A DNA stretch of 12,810 bases. Source: Deltaproteobacteria bacterium (lineage in GTDB: Bacteria > Bdellovibrionota > FAC87 > UBA2466). Below are positions 5,974-12,810 of this stretch, piece after piece. The stretch covers positions 1 to 12,810 of the forward strand of contig JABMMY010000120.1 of NCBI GenBank assembly GCA_013205415.1, in the 5' to 3' direction. Below the pieces are notes generated by a model, which ran no database searches, was not told the origin of the DNA, and worked only from the letters and a program-made list of their open reading frames with translations. Every line of letters starts with the position of its first letter. The stretch's first letter is position 1. The position numbers and the translations under genes were made by a program.

Positions 5974-7815
5974 CTACGCGTCATCTTTTTCGGTCTCTTT
6001 TGGAACACGAATAATAGACCGTTTGTTCTGATCTAAAACTCGTTTGCGGATCCTAATGTGATTAGGTGTGACCTCAACCACTTCATCATCTGCAATCCAA
6101 GCGATAGAACCATCAATAGTCAGAGGCTGTACGGGAACTAAAATGATATTTTCATCACTCCCTGCGGCACGAATATTAGTTAGCTTCTTCTCACGACACA
6201 CATTGACGTTAATATCGTTCTGCTTACTATTTTCTCCGACTACCATACCCTCATAAACTTCAATGACCGGAGGCACAATCAACTTCCCGCGAGGCTGTAA
6301 ATTAAACAGCGCATAGGGTGTTGTTTTTCCAGATCTGTCGGCCACCATCGCTCCATTGACACGATCAATGATATGCCCTTTGAAAGGTACATATCCCGAG
6401 AGATAGGAACTCATAAGACCACTTCCGCGAGTGTCATTTAAAAACTCTGAGCGGTACCCAATCAAAGCACGAGAGGCAATATCAAATTCTAAACGAACTC
6501 GACCCGCTCCCATTTTTTGAAGATTGGTCATCTCCCCTTTTCGAGTTCCTAATCTTTCCGTTACAACTCCAATACAAGATTCAGGGACATCCATTACCAC
6601 ATGCTCTAATGGCTCCTCTAGCTGACCATTATTATGCCTTGTAATAACTTTGGGGCGCCCTAACATGAACTCATATCCCTCACGTCTCATTTGCTCGGCT
6701 AAAACCGCAAACTGTAATTCTCCTCTACCACGTAATAAAATAGTGTCTGAGGAATTTGTTTTTTCAGCTTGAATAGAAACGTTAGTCCTTAATTCTCTTT
6801 CTAAACGATCCCACAACACTCGAGAGGTCAAACGTTTCCCGTCGATTCCTGCGAATGGAGAACTGTTTACAATGAGTTCAATGGAAATAGTGGGTTGCTC
6901 AATCTCAATTCGAGGGAGAGGTCGAGGATTGATGGGATCACAAATAGAATCCCCAATCTTTAACTCCTCAATTCCAGCCACAACGACGATATCCCCAGCA
7001 GATGCCGTTTCAATAGGAACCGTTGCCATGCCTTCATAAGCAAATAACGCTGTAATTTTTGTTTCGGTAGACATTCCATTTTCTTGAGAAAGAACAACTT
7101 TGTCTCCAACCTGAATTTTTCCTGCGTGAACCTTACCTGCTGCTAATCTTCCTAAATAGTCACTGTAGCTTGTATTTGAAATTAGCATTCTAAGACCCTC
7201 ATCTTCAATAGTGGGTCCTGGAACATAGGATAAAACAGTATCAAAAAGAAAAGAAAGATCGGTAGCCTGATCAGCCTCTTCCGGAGACTTTACGGCAATT
7301 CGTTTTCTAGCATTCGTATAAACAATAGGAAAATCGAATTGATCATCTTTGACATCTAAATCTAAAAATAAATTATAAATTTCGTCTAGAACCTCTTGAG
7401 GTCTAGCATCAGCACGATCGATCTTGTTAATGACTACAATAATTTTGTGATTCAGTTCAAGCGCATGCTTCAATACAAAACGGGTCTGGGGTAAGGGTCC
7501 TTCTGCGGCATCTACTAAAAGTAGAGCTCCGTCCACCATCTGAAGTGCCCGTTCTACTTCGCCTCCGAAATCGGCATGGCCTGGGGTGTCCACAATATTA
7601 ATTCGAGTCCCTTTGTACTGAATAGTACAATTCTTAGAGACAAGAGTGATACCCCGCTCACGCTCAATATCGATACTATCCATAGCTCGCTCAGCTACGG
7701 TCTGATTTTGGCGAAAGGTCCCACTCTGCCAAAGCATTCCATCTACTAAAGTGGTTTTGCCATGATCCACGTGGGCAATAATTGCAATGTTTCGAATTTT
7801 ATCGTTTATTCTCAT
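5974..7815 (-). CDS. typA: Translational GTPase TypA/BipA
   Basis: The 613-aa product is the ribosome-associated GTPase TypA/BipA, which assists 50S subunit assembly and stress adaptation, notably at low temperature. The G-domain motifs are intact: AHVDHGKT (14-21), ERGITL (53-58), DTPGHADF (76-83) and NKID (130-133). The EF-G-like middle and the BipA-specific C-terminal region follow, with blocks such as LRGRGELQFAVLAEQMRREG and the segment around VYEGMVVGENSKQNDINVN. Length is normal. The ATG at 7815 is preceded by AGGTAAG (7827-7821), inside the 10-bp perfect palindrome TACCTAGGTA at 7821-7830. The gene diverges from the DTW-domain gene and is separated from nagZ by 105 nt. No clear terminator is visible downstream. 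Confidence 0.97.
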   Translation of the reverse strand: MRINDKIRNIAIIAHVDHGKTTLVDGMLWQSGTFRQNQTVAERAMDSIDIERERGITLVSKNCTIQYKGTRINIVDTPGHADFGGEVERALQMVDGALLLVDAAEGPLPQTRFVLKHALELNHKIIVVINKIDRADARPQEVLDEIYNLFLDLDVKDDQFDFPIVYTNARKRIAVKSPEEADQATDLSFLFDTVLSYVPGPTIEDEGLRMLISNTSYSDYLGRLAAGKVHAGKIQVGDKVVLSQENGMSTETKITALFAYEGMATVPIETASAGDIVVVAGIEELKIGDSICDPINPRPLPRIEIEQPTISIELIVNSSPFAGIDGKRLTSRVLWDRLERELRTNVSIQAEKTNSSDTILLRGRGELQFAVLAEQMRREGYEFMLGRPKVITRHNNGQLEEPLEHVVMDVPESCIGVVTERLGTRKGEMTNLQKMGAGRVRLEFDIASRALIGYRSEFLNDTRGSGLMSSYLSGYVPFKGHIIDRVNGAMVADRSGKTTPYALFNLQPRGKLIVPPVIEVYEGMVVGENSKQNDINVNVCREKKLTNIRAAGSDENIILVPVQPLTIDGSIAWIADDEVVEVTPNHIRIRKRVLDQNKRSIIRVPKETEKDDA

Positions 7816-7928
7816 AATCTTACCTAGGTATTTTTAATGAACGGGCAATGTATACCATAAACCTAACTAGTCGAGTTAAATTATCACTAGGAACAAGTAC
7901 TTTTTTCATGCTATTAAATGCCGCTCAA

Positions 7929-8558
7929 ATGGAAACATCTATCTCTAAGTCTAAATGCCCAGAATGTTGGAGGTCCTTAGAGTTATGCCTTTGCCGAGAC
8001 ATTAAAACCCAATCGACTAAAATACAGGTTTTAATCCTTCAGCACCCTCAAGAGGCTAGAAATCCACTGACGACGGCTCGCTTGGCCTCTGCGACCTTAA
8101 AAGGATCGACTCACCGAGTGGGATTAAATTGGAGATCTCTCTCAGCGGCTTTAGGTCATCCCGCCGAGTCTAAGGATTGGGCGGTTTTATTTTTAGGAAC
8201 CCTTAAAACCTCCAAAAAATTACCTCCCCTTCCTTTTCAAGTCGTCACTCAGAAGGGGGCCCCAGTTTCCAAGGAGCTGATTAAAGGAATTGTTATTTTA
8301 GATGGTAATTGGAAACAATCTAAAACCCTGTGGTGGCGAAACTCGTGGTTACTTAAATTAAAAAGAATTGTTTTAAATCCTACGATTCCGTCAGATTGGG
8401 GAACACTCAGAAAACAACCGCGTATTGAGTGTTTATCAACGATTGAAAGTATCAGTTTCTCACTCGCTCAACTTAATGAATCACCTAATATTTCTAAAGC
8501 TCTAGATACCATTTTCAAGAAACACGTAGAAAGTATGACGCTCGCTAAGCAACTCTAA
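7929..8558 (+). CDS. DTW-domain protein, probable tRNA-uridine aminocarboxypropyltransferase
   Basis: The product (209 aa from the ATG at 7929) is a DTW-domain protein of the TapT/TuaA type, which transfers the 3-amino-3-carboxypropyl group of S-adenosylmethionine to tRNA uridine to give acp3U. It starts with a Zn-knuckle-like cluster, C10, C13, C20, C22 (CPECWRSLELCLC). This is followed by LILQHPQE (35-42) with the conserved HPxE element, ILDGNW (123-128) in the position of the family D-x-T-W signature, and LRKQPRIECLSTIESI (160-175). The Thr of the signature is replaced by Asn. In-frame ATGs at 7848 and 7908 would add up to 27 residues before the cysteines; none has a good ribosome binding site, so the start is uncertain. 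It is transcribed divergently from typA. Confidence 0.8.
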   Translation: METSISKSKCPECWRSLELCLCRDIKTQSTKIQVLILQHPQEARNPLTTARLASATLKGSTHRVGLNWRSLSAALGHPAESKDWAVLFLGTLKTSKKLPPLPFQVVTQKGAPVSKELIKGIVILDGNWKQSKTLWWRNSWLLKLKRIVLNPTIPSDWGTLRKQPRIECLSTIESISFSLAQLNESPNISKALDTIFKKHVESMTLAKQL

Positions 8559-8617
8559 TTTATTATCTCATTTCACTTCTGATTTCGTCTTCTAATTAAG
8601 TCGTGTAAAGTAATGCT

Positions 8618-9436
8618 ATGGAAAAACTTATTTTGACCGTGGCTATCACAGGGGCTGAACTTAATAAAAAAATATGTCCTGCCCTACCCATCACACCAGA
8701 GGAACAGGCAAAAGACTCCTGTGACTCTGTCCGTGCTGGAGCTTCAATCATTCATTTACATGTGAGAGATGACGAAGGAAATCCAAGTCAAAAACTAGAA
8801 CACTTTCAACGATCGGTTGATGCCATTCTAAAAAAATGCCACCAAAGGCCTATCATTCAATTTTCAACTGGCGGCGCTGTTGGGGAAAAAATAGAAAATC
8901 GAATCGCTTCACTTGCACTTAAGCCCGACATGGCCTCCTTTAATTTAGGAACCATGAATTTTGGTGAAGATATTTTTGTGAATACCTTTTCTGATATGAG
9001 GGCTTTGGCCAGGGCCTTTAAAAAATATCAGGTGGTTCCTGAATTTGAAATTTACGATGCAGGTCATCTTGATAATTTAAAAAAACTCATCAAAGAAAAT
9101 GAGATCACGCCTCCTTATCATTGCCAATTTGTCTTGGGTGTTCCTGGTGCTATGCTCGGAGATATTTCTGCTCTTGTCTATTTAGTCCAGCATTTACCCC
9201 AAAATTCGACATGGGGCGTAGCTGGAATTGGACGATTCGAACTACCCCTGGCCACACACGCCCTATTAATGGGAGGGAATGTTCGCGTAGGACTTGAAGA
9301 TAATATTTATTATGAAAAAGGAAGGCTTGCCTCAAGTAATGCCGAACTTGTGTCTCGAATTAAACGCATCGCAATAGAGTTGGGCCGTGACATTGCGAGT
9401 CCAGAAGAGACAAAAAAACTCTTAGATCTGCCTTAA
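8618..9436 (+). CDS. BKACE family enzyme (DUF849), 3-keto-5-aminohexanoate cleavage enzyme-like
   Basis: The 272-aa product belongs to the beta-keto acid cleavage enzyme family, TIM-barrel enzymes that condense a beta-keto acid with acetyl-CoA and release acetoacetate plus a CoA ester. The Zn site is visible: H46 and H48 in IIHLHVRDDEG (44-54), with E227 in VGLEDN (224-229) as the third ligand. E14 (TGAE), QFSTGG (81-86) and PEFEIYDAGH (141-150) fit other active-site positions of the characterised lysine-fermentation enzyme Kce. No other lysine-fermentation gene is nearby, and the family acts on several different beta-keto acids (carnitine, betaine and lysine-related), so the substrate is open. 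The gene stands 59 nt after the DTW gene. There is no strong Shine-Dalgarno; TAAAGT lies 6 nt upstream of the ATG. Confidence 0.87.
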   Translation: MEKLILTVAITGAELNKKICPALPITPEEQAKDSCDSVRAGASIIHLHVRDDEGNPSQKLEHFQRSVDAILKKCHQRPIIQFSTGGAVGEKIENRIASLALKPDMASFNLGTMNFGEDIFVNTFSDMRALARAFKKYQVVPEFEIYDAGHLDNLKKLIKENEITPPYHCQFVLGVPGAMLGDISALVYLVQHLPQNSTWGVAGIGRFELPLATHALLMGGNVRVGLEDNIYYEKGRLASSNAELVSRIKRIAIELGRDIASPEETKKLLDLP

Positions 9437-9475
9437 TAGCTCAATAAATCCAGCTTTTCACTCGATAAGTAGACT

Positions 9476-10399
9476 ATGAAGAGGGGTTTAGTCTTATTTC
9501 TAGGATTTTTACTAACTACAAATCTTAAAGCCCAAGAACCCCCTGAATTTTTCTCTGAAGTAAGATCAAGCGATTCCAAAGAAAAAACACTTACCATTAC
9601 GCACGATAATTCCGCTCCATGGGGAATAGAGGACAGTATTTGTGTCACAAGAGATAAAAAGGATATCGCTTGCGGAATCGTCATCGCTACCGATACCCAA
9701 TTAGCTACAGTGCAAATTTCCTTTGAAGCTGAAGAGCTGTCACGAGATGAGATCTCAAATGAGACTGGAGATCACCTTCAATTAACCTTTAATTTTCCAT
9801 TTCCAGAAAAAGGGGATGCCGTTCGACTCGTCGATAGAAATCCCAAATTAAATATCCGCCAACTCGCTTCAGAATTACGCGTTATAGATTCCTTTAAGGA
9901 GACAGCAGGGACGATCAGCAATGCTGGAACTAGTACCCCTTATAATCAATTAATTACAACAAAGCCTTTTCTACCTACCAGCAATCTGACCGTGGGCTTT
10001 AATTTAATTTTTCCAACGTTGGAGTATCAACAAAGTTTTTCAACCCACTCAGCTGTGGGGGTAATGCCCCTTTTTATGAACTATTCTGTTGGTGAGGGGT
10101 CTTTAAAGGGAACCGGATGCTTTTTCAACTATCACTATTATACCGAAGACCCTTTCAATGGTTACTGGGGAAAGGCAGGCTTAGGAATTTACGGACTCAC
10201 CGCCTCCTATAATGGAACTGAGGACAGTAATGTAGCCCCTGCAATAGGCGCCAGCTTTGGACGCCGCTTTTTTAAAAATGAAAAATTAAATTTTGGATTT
10301 GCTGTAGGCGGACAATATATTTTTACGAGTACAAATACGGGTCTTGCCTTTAATGGTTTTATTCCATCTCTTATAGTTGATATTGGCTTTGCTTTCTAA
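9476..10399 (+). CDS. Exported hypothetical protein, probable outer-membrane beta-barrel
   Basis: The 307-aa product begins with a typical Sec signal peptide (MKRGLVLFLGFLLTTNLKAQ, cleavage probably after KAQ). Residues 21-125 form a soluble, charged, strand-rich section (LTITHDNSAPWGIEDSICV, KGDAVRLVDR). The remainder alternates aromatic and small residues in short strands (LTVGFNLIFPTLEYQQSF, GKAGLGIYGLTASYNG, FGFAVGGQYIF) and ends in SLIVDIGFAF. A final beta-strand with C-terminal Phe is the classical BAM recognition signal, so insertion in the outer membrane is likely. Two cysteines at 56 and 66 could form a disulfide. I do not recognise a family or function. The stop overlaps that of the convergent DUF1844 gene by 4 nt. 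GATAAG lies 6 nt before the ATG and no Shine-Dalgarno is seen. Confidence 0.75.
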   Translation: MKRGLVLFLGFLLTTNLKAQEPPEFFSEVRSSDSKEKTLTITHDNSAPWGIEDSICVTRDKKDIACGIVIATDTQLATVQISFEAEELSRDEISNETGDHLQLTFNFPFPEKGDAVRLVDRNPKLNIRQLASELRVIDSFKETAGTISNAGTSTPYNQLITTKPFLPTSNLTVGFNLIFPTLEYQQSFSTHSAVGVMPLFMNYSVGEGSLKGTGCFFNYHYYTEDPFNGYWGKAGLGIYGLTASYNGTEDSNVAPAIGASFGRRFFKNEKLNFGFAVGGQYIFTSTNTGLAFNGFIPSLIVDIGFAF

Positions 10400-10770
10400 C
10401 GGCTGGTCTCCACAAATCTCAATCTTACCTCCATCAAAATATTTTCTAAAAATTTAGCTTCATCTACCGATAAATTTCCTTTTGTTTTATTTTGAAGCAT
10501 CACTAATATTTCTATATTTTGTTTAGCCATTACACTATTTTTTTGCACCTTTTTTGTATTGGGATCTGGTGCTAACCCCATAGAAATTAAAGCTCCGGTT
10601 GCGAAAGAATATACCAAGGTAGAAAAATCAATTTCATTAGGGGCCTCCTCTTTTGTGCTTTTCATCGTAAAGCCATCCCCTTCTGCTGTCTTTTCCGTAG
10701 CGACATCCTGAGTTCCCGAGCTAGAACGCTTATCGGTTACTTTAAATGTCTCCTCTTTTTTATCCGACAT
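10396..10770 (-). CDS. DUF1844 family protein
   Basis: The 124-aa product has a charged, Ser/Thr/Lys-rich N-terminal half, then the DUF1844 core: DFSTLVYSFATGALISMGLA (about 48-67), PDPNTKK, and AKQNIEILVMLQNKTKGNLS followed by an acidic/Leu-rich helix ending LRFVETSR. DUF1844 proteins are small, common in deltaproteobacteria and related phyla, and of unknown function; the hydrophobic helix may associate with membranes or a partner. The start is set by AGGAG (10780-10776), 5 nt before the ATG at 10770. A GTG two codons upstream overlaps that site and is unlikely. Its ribosome binding site overlaps the stop of the upstream membrane protein gene, so the two are one operon. The stop overlaps the convergent exported-protein gene by 4 nt. 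Confidence 0.8.
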   Translation of the reverse strand: MSDKKEETFKVTDKRSSSGTQDVATEKTAEGDGFTMKSTKEEAPNEIDFSTLVYSFATGALISMGLAPDPNTKKVQKNSVMAKQNIEILVMLQNKTKGNLSVDEAKFLENILMEVRLRFVETSR

Positions 10771-10775
10771 AACCA

Positions 10776-10780
10776 CTCCT
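10776..10780 (-). promoter_or_regulatory. Ribosome binding site fixing the DUF1844 start
   Basis: AGGAG on the minus strand, 5 nt before the ATG at 10770. It overlaps the stop codon of the upstream gene (10781-10779), which suggests translational coupling. Confidence 0.6.
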
Positions 10781-11720
10781 ATTCGGGTTGATTCTTATTA
10801 CTTGCAGAAACCAAATCTCGCACAGACTTAGCAGGTGTTGAAGCTTCGTTTTTAATGGGTGGAATCTTATCCTGTGGCATCGCTTCAACTTTAGACGGGG
10901 CTATTGGAGCCGGTGCTTTATCCTGCGTAATCACTTCAGTTTTGGGTGTTGTGACGACGGGAATCGGTTTAGCCATCTCCTTAGCTTCAATTTTTTCTAC
11001 TGGAGGGATTGGCTTTGCAAGTGGCGCTTTGGCCTCAACCTTTTCTGGAGCAGCCACCACCTCTGCTACTTTAGGTACCGTCGTTATAGCAGGTGCGGGG
11101 GCCACAACCGGTTTTGCAAGAGCTGCTTTAGCCGCTTTAGCCTTTGCAGCAACCTCTAATCCCTTCATTCGATTTTTTCTGGCCTGAAGCTCTTCAAAAT
11201 CAAGAGAAAAAATAGTAGCAGGATCCTGTTTTGAAAGCGGTAGTACGTGAGTGATGTTTAACTTTGTTCTTTTAATTCCTTGATAAACTTTTTTTACTTT
11301 TCTTAAATTAGAATTTAAAAAGAGAGACATTTCATCTACCGTTCTAAACTCAAAGGTAAATAATGACCGATCATTAGTATTGCCATCTAGCATCGCTCTA
11401 AAAGAATCTGGCATTTCAATGGGCTGAATAAAGGGCTGAGTTTGAGGACTATCAAAGGTGACCGTAAAAGTACCCTCTTTGGATTTACGCTCTGGGCTCA
11501 CATGGGAAATACGGAGTCGATAGATCTGCATGGCAAAGAGACTCGTATCCCAATCCACCCAAACACTTAAAGAGCCAGGACCCACCCCAGAGGCTAAACC
11601 CAAACGAGGCTTAGCTTTGACCTTTCGTCCTTCTGTTAACAAAAGAACAACCCCATAAACTGTAGCAAAAAAGCCAAACGTAGCTAAAATTGATCCTACC
11701 AGTGTTAATCCGACCGACAT
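10779..11720 (-). CDS. Membrane-anchored protein with long Pro/Ala/Lys-rich tail, unknown function
   Basis: The 313-aa product has one N-terminal membrane helix (about 4-28), a basic stretch (GRKVKAKPR, 31-39), a probably folded strand-rich domain (40-178) and a low-complexity Ala/Pro/Lys/Val tail (185-313). The tail has imperfect repeats: PEKVEAKAPLAKPIP (225-239) and VEKIEAKEMAKPIP (241-254), then DKAP and DKIP repeats. The positive charges right after the helix predict that the main domain and tail face the cytosol. The tail superficially recalls TonB-like periplasmic linkers, but the helix is not followed by that layout. I recognise no family. The start at 11720 has GGAG 8 nt upstream. 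It lies 8 nt before the DUF1844 ATG, so the two products probably work together, perhaps in a membrane complex. Confidence 0.7.
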   Translation of the reverse strand: MSVGLTLVGSILATFGFFATVYGVVLLLTEGRKVKAKPRLGLASGVGPGSLSVWVDWDTSLFAMQIYRLRISHVSPERKSKEGTFTVTFDSPQTQPFIQPIEMPDSFRAMLDGNTNDRSLFTFEFRTVDEMSLFLNSNLRKVKKVYQGIKRTKLNITHVLPLSKQDPATIFSLDFEELQARKNRMKGLEVAAKAKAAKAALAKPVVAPAPAITTVPKVAEVVAAPEKVEAKAPLAKPIPPVEKIEAKEMAKPIPVVTTPKTEVITQDKAPAPIAPSKVEAMPQDKIPPIKNEASTPAKSVRDLVSASNKNQPE

Positions 11721-11935
11721 GAAAAATTCTCCAAATTCAAAATAAAAGGAACACGGTTTCTACCATTTAGCCTTGCTATCGCCAAGGAAAGAAAAGGTAG
11801 ACTCCTTAAACTAACCGAGTACAAACAATCGCAGCGCACCAAAATAGAATGCTGTTCACTAAAAAACATATTTAATGTGACGCATTAATACTTCTGGATA
11901 AAGACCGATACCCCTGGGTTTGGAGGAACCTCCAC
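11721..11935. other. 215-nt intergenic region
   Basis: This gap holds no gene I can support. On the minus strand TTGGCG (11785-11780) and TAGAAA (11762-11757), 17 nt apart, could be the promoter of the tail-rich membrane protein operon, with a leader of about 30 nt. An inverted repeat CCTTG/CAAGG (11771-11775, 11783-11787) overlaps its -35 box. A short palindrome GGAGG-AA-CCTCC (11922-11933) follows the stop of the small membrane protein; lacking a T-run and with a 2-nt centre, it is at best a weak terminator. Confidence 0.35.
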
Positions 11936-12172
11936 TCATTCCAAAGGATTTCCTTTAAGATTATTAACTATAAACAAGATTCCGCCCAATAAAAACAGGA
12001 CCGCGATAATCAGGTTTAAAAAGTTACTAAAAATTTGTAGGCTAGCCTTGGGATCTTCTAGACGCCTTGCTCTAACTCCAATGACAGTCCGATAAAGAAT
12101 GTAGGGGCCTGAAATAGTCAGGACAATTCCTAATAAACACAAAAGTACATTGGCCGTTTCGATAGAATGCAT
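11936..12172 (-). CDS. Small two-helix membrane protein, hypothetical
   Basis: The 78-aa product consists almost wholly of two hydrophobic helices, about 8-30 (LLCLLGIVLTISGPYILYRT) and 47-70 (NLIIAVLFLLGGILFIVNN). They are joined by a basic, hydrophilic loop (VRARRLEDPKAS) that should lie in the cytosol, placing both termini outside. I do not recognise a family. The clean two-helix pattern, the positively charged loop and the upstream promoter-like signal argue that it is real. It shares its strand with the tail-rich membrane protein and DUF1844 genes but is 215 nt away, so it is probably a separate unit. It diverges from the GT4 gene with 62 nt between the ATGs. There is no Shine-Dalgarno. 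Confidence 0.68.
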   Translation of the reverse strand: MHSIETANVLLCLLGIVLTISGPYILYRTVIGVRARRLEDPKASLQIFSNFLNLIIAVLFLLGGILFIVNNLKGNPLE

Positions 12173-12179
12173 AATTAAG

Positions 12180-12208
12180 AGTGTACAAACCGAGTGGTGA
12201 TTTGTCGA
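12180..12208 (-). promoter_or_regulatory. Putative promoter of the small membrane protein, predicting a leaderless mRNA
   Basis: On the minus strand TCGACA (12208-12203, 5/6) and TACACT (12185-12180, 4/6) are separated by 17 nt. The expected start falls at about 12172-12173, the A of the ATG itself, and no Shine-Dalgarno is present. Confidence 0.4.
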
Positions 12209-12234
12209 GAACGAGGTAAGATAGTTATTACGCC

Positions 12235-12810
12235 ATGGAAATTCATTCCAAACTCATTATCTTTGATACCCATCCTATTCAATACCGAGCCCCCGTTTTT
12301 CGGGCCTTGGCTAAAAAACTACCTTCGCTGAAGGTTTACTTTTTTAACTCCAATTTTGATGGTGGTAAGTGGTGGTTTCATGAGGTGGGAAAGGCTAAAG
12401 CATTGCCTTGGGGACTCAACCTTTATGAGGGGTACCTAAATGAAACGTTAAATACAGATGTTTTAAAGTTTTGGCCTCTTTTTAATAGGTTAAAATCACT
12501 TCTTATCATTGAGAAACCTGAAGCGATTTTAGTTTACGGCTATTACTTAAAGGAACATTGGATTTTACGGTTTCTCTGTAGTCGATTAGGAATATCTCTT
12601 ATTTTTGTTGGAGAAACCTTCACTTCAAATAGTTCTTGGTTACGAAGAGCTATTACCACACCTCTACAGAACCTCTTTTTAAAGGGGGTGACCCGTTTTA
12701 TTTCTATTGGAAAAAAGACGGAGGATTTTTATCTTTCAAAAAAAATACCTCCATCGAAAATAATCTCCGGCCGATATTGCGTGGACACCGACTTTTTTAA
12801 AAAAGAGGGC
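12235..12810 (+). CDS. GT4-type glycosyltransferase, N-terminal part (runs off window)
   Basis: An ATG at 12235 opens a frame that stays open to the window end (192 codons). It reads FDTHPIQYRAPVFRALAKK (10-28) at the nucleotide-sugar glycosyltransferase N-terminus, EKPEAILVYGYYLKEHWILR (93-112), then IFVGETF (122-128), RFISIGKKTEDFY (154-166) and a final RYCVDTDFF (180-188). This is the pattern of a GT-B fold, GT4/GT1-like transferase up to the interdomain linker; the donor-binding C-terminal domain lies outside. Such enzymes build LPS, capsule or other surface glycans at the cytosolic face of the membrane. Acceptor and sugar cannot be told. It diverges from the small membrane protein. A GAGG (12213-12216) is too far upstream to be a normal ribosome binding site. 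Confidence 0.8.
   Translation, partial: MEIHSKLIIFDTHPIQYRAPVFRALAKKLPSLKVYFFNSNFDGGKWWFHEVGKAKALPWGLNLYEGYLNETLNTDVLKFWPLFNRLKSLLIIEKPEAILVYGYYLKEHWILRFLCSRLGISLIFVGETFTSNSSWLRRAITTPLQNLFLKGVTRFISIGKKTEDFYLSKKIPPSKIISGRYCVDTDFFKKEG

Noticed and set aside
7821..7830. Perfect palindrome TACCTAGGTA before typA as an operator
   Set aside because: It is only 10 bp, includes the ribosome binding site, and a related ACCTAGG occurs before nagZ, so translation-signal constraint or chance explains it.
10855..11187. Plus-strand open frame rich in Ala/Gly/Thr
   Set aside because: It is the antisense shadow of the low-complexity Ala/Pro/Lys tail of the minus-strand membrane protein, with no ribosome binding site.
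12189..12205. Similarity of CGAGTGGTG near 12191 to the 3' arm of the 1140-1245 element
   Set aside because: A shared 9-mer is expected by chance many times in a window this size, and no inverted partner is present.

Overview
The window reads as chromosomal DNA of a low-to-moderate GC Gram-negative bacterium. An outer-membrane-type protein with a signal peptide and terminal Phe, a cytosolic NagZ-type glucosaminidase and a DUF1844 protein fit a Bdellovibrionota or 'deltaproteobacterial' relative. That placement is inference: no rRNA or other phylogenetic marker is present. About 15 genes are packed tightly. Two convergent gene pairs overlap at their stop codons.

Left part (1-2232): the 5' half of a leucine-dehydrogenase-type amino acid dehydrogenase (minus strand, cut by the window edge) diverges from a deoxynucleoside kinase. 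The kinase stop codon lies in a striking 106-nt interrupted palindrome (1140-1245), followed by a complete HEPN-MNT toxin-antitoxin pair with both signature motifs intact.

Middle (2233-4738): a three-gene operon of a membrane-anchored GT2 glycosyltransferase (GtrB/ArnC type), a class I SAM methyltransferase and a PilZ-like protein. It suggests a polyprenyl-linked glycan or lipid-modification step with possible c-di-GMP input. It meets nagZ tail to tail; typA/bipA lies upstream of nagZ on the same strand. The nagZ promoter carries a near-perfect palindrome over its -10 box.

Right part (7816-12810): divergent from typA comes a DTW-domain tRNA aminocarboxypropyltransferase, then a BKACE (DUF849) enzyme and an exported probable outer-membrane beta-barrel protein. 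These face a minus-strand cluster: a DUF1844 protein, a membrane-anchored protein with a long Pro/Ala/Lys-rich tail, and a small two-helix membrane protein. A GT4-type glycosyltransferase starts divergently and runs off the right edge.

The best candidates for something new are the 1140-1245 structured element beside the toxin-antitoxin pair, the GT2/methyltransferase/PilZ operon, and the tail-rich membrane protein/DUF1844 pair. Several genes lack a Shine-Dalgarno sequence and have -10-like hexamers just before the ATG, which hints at leaderless transcripts. No tRNA, rRNA, CRISPR array, insertion sequence or prophage is visible.
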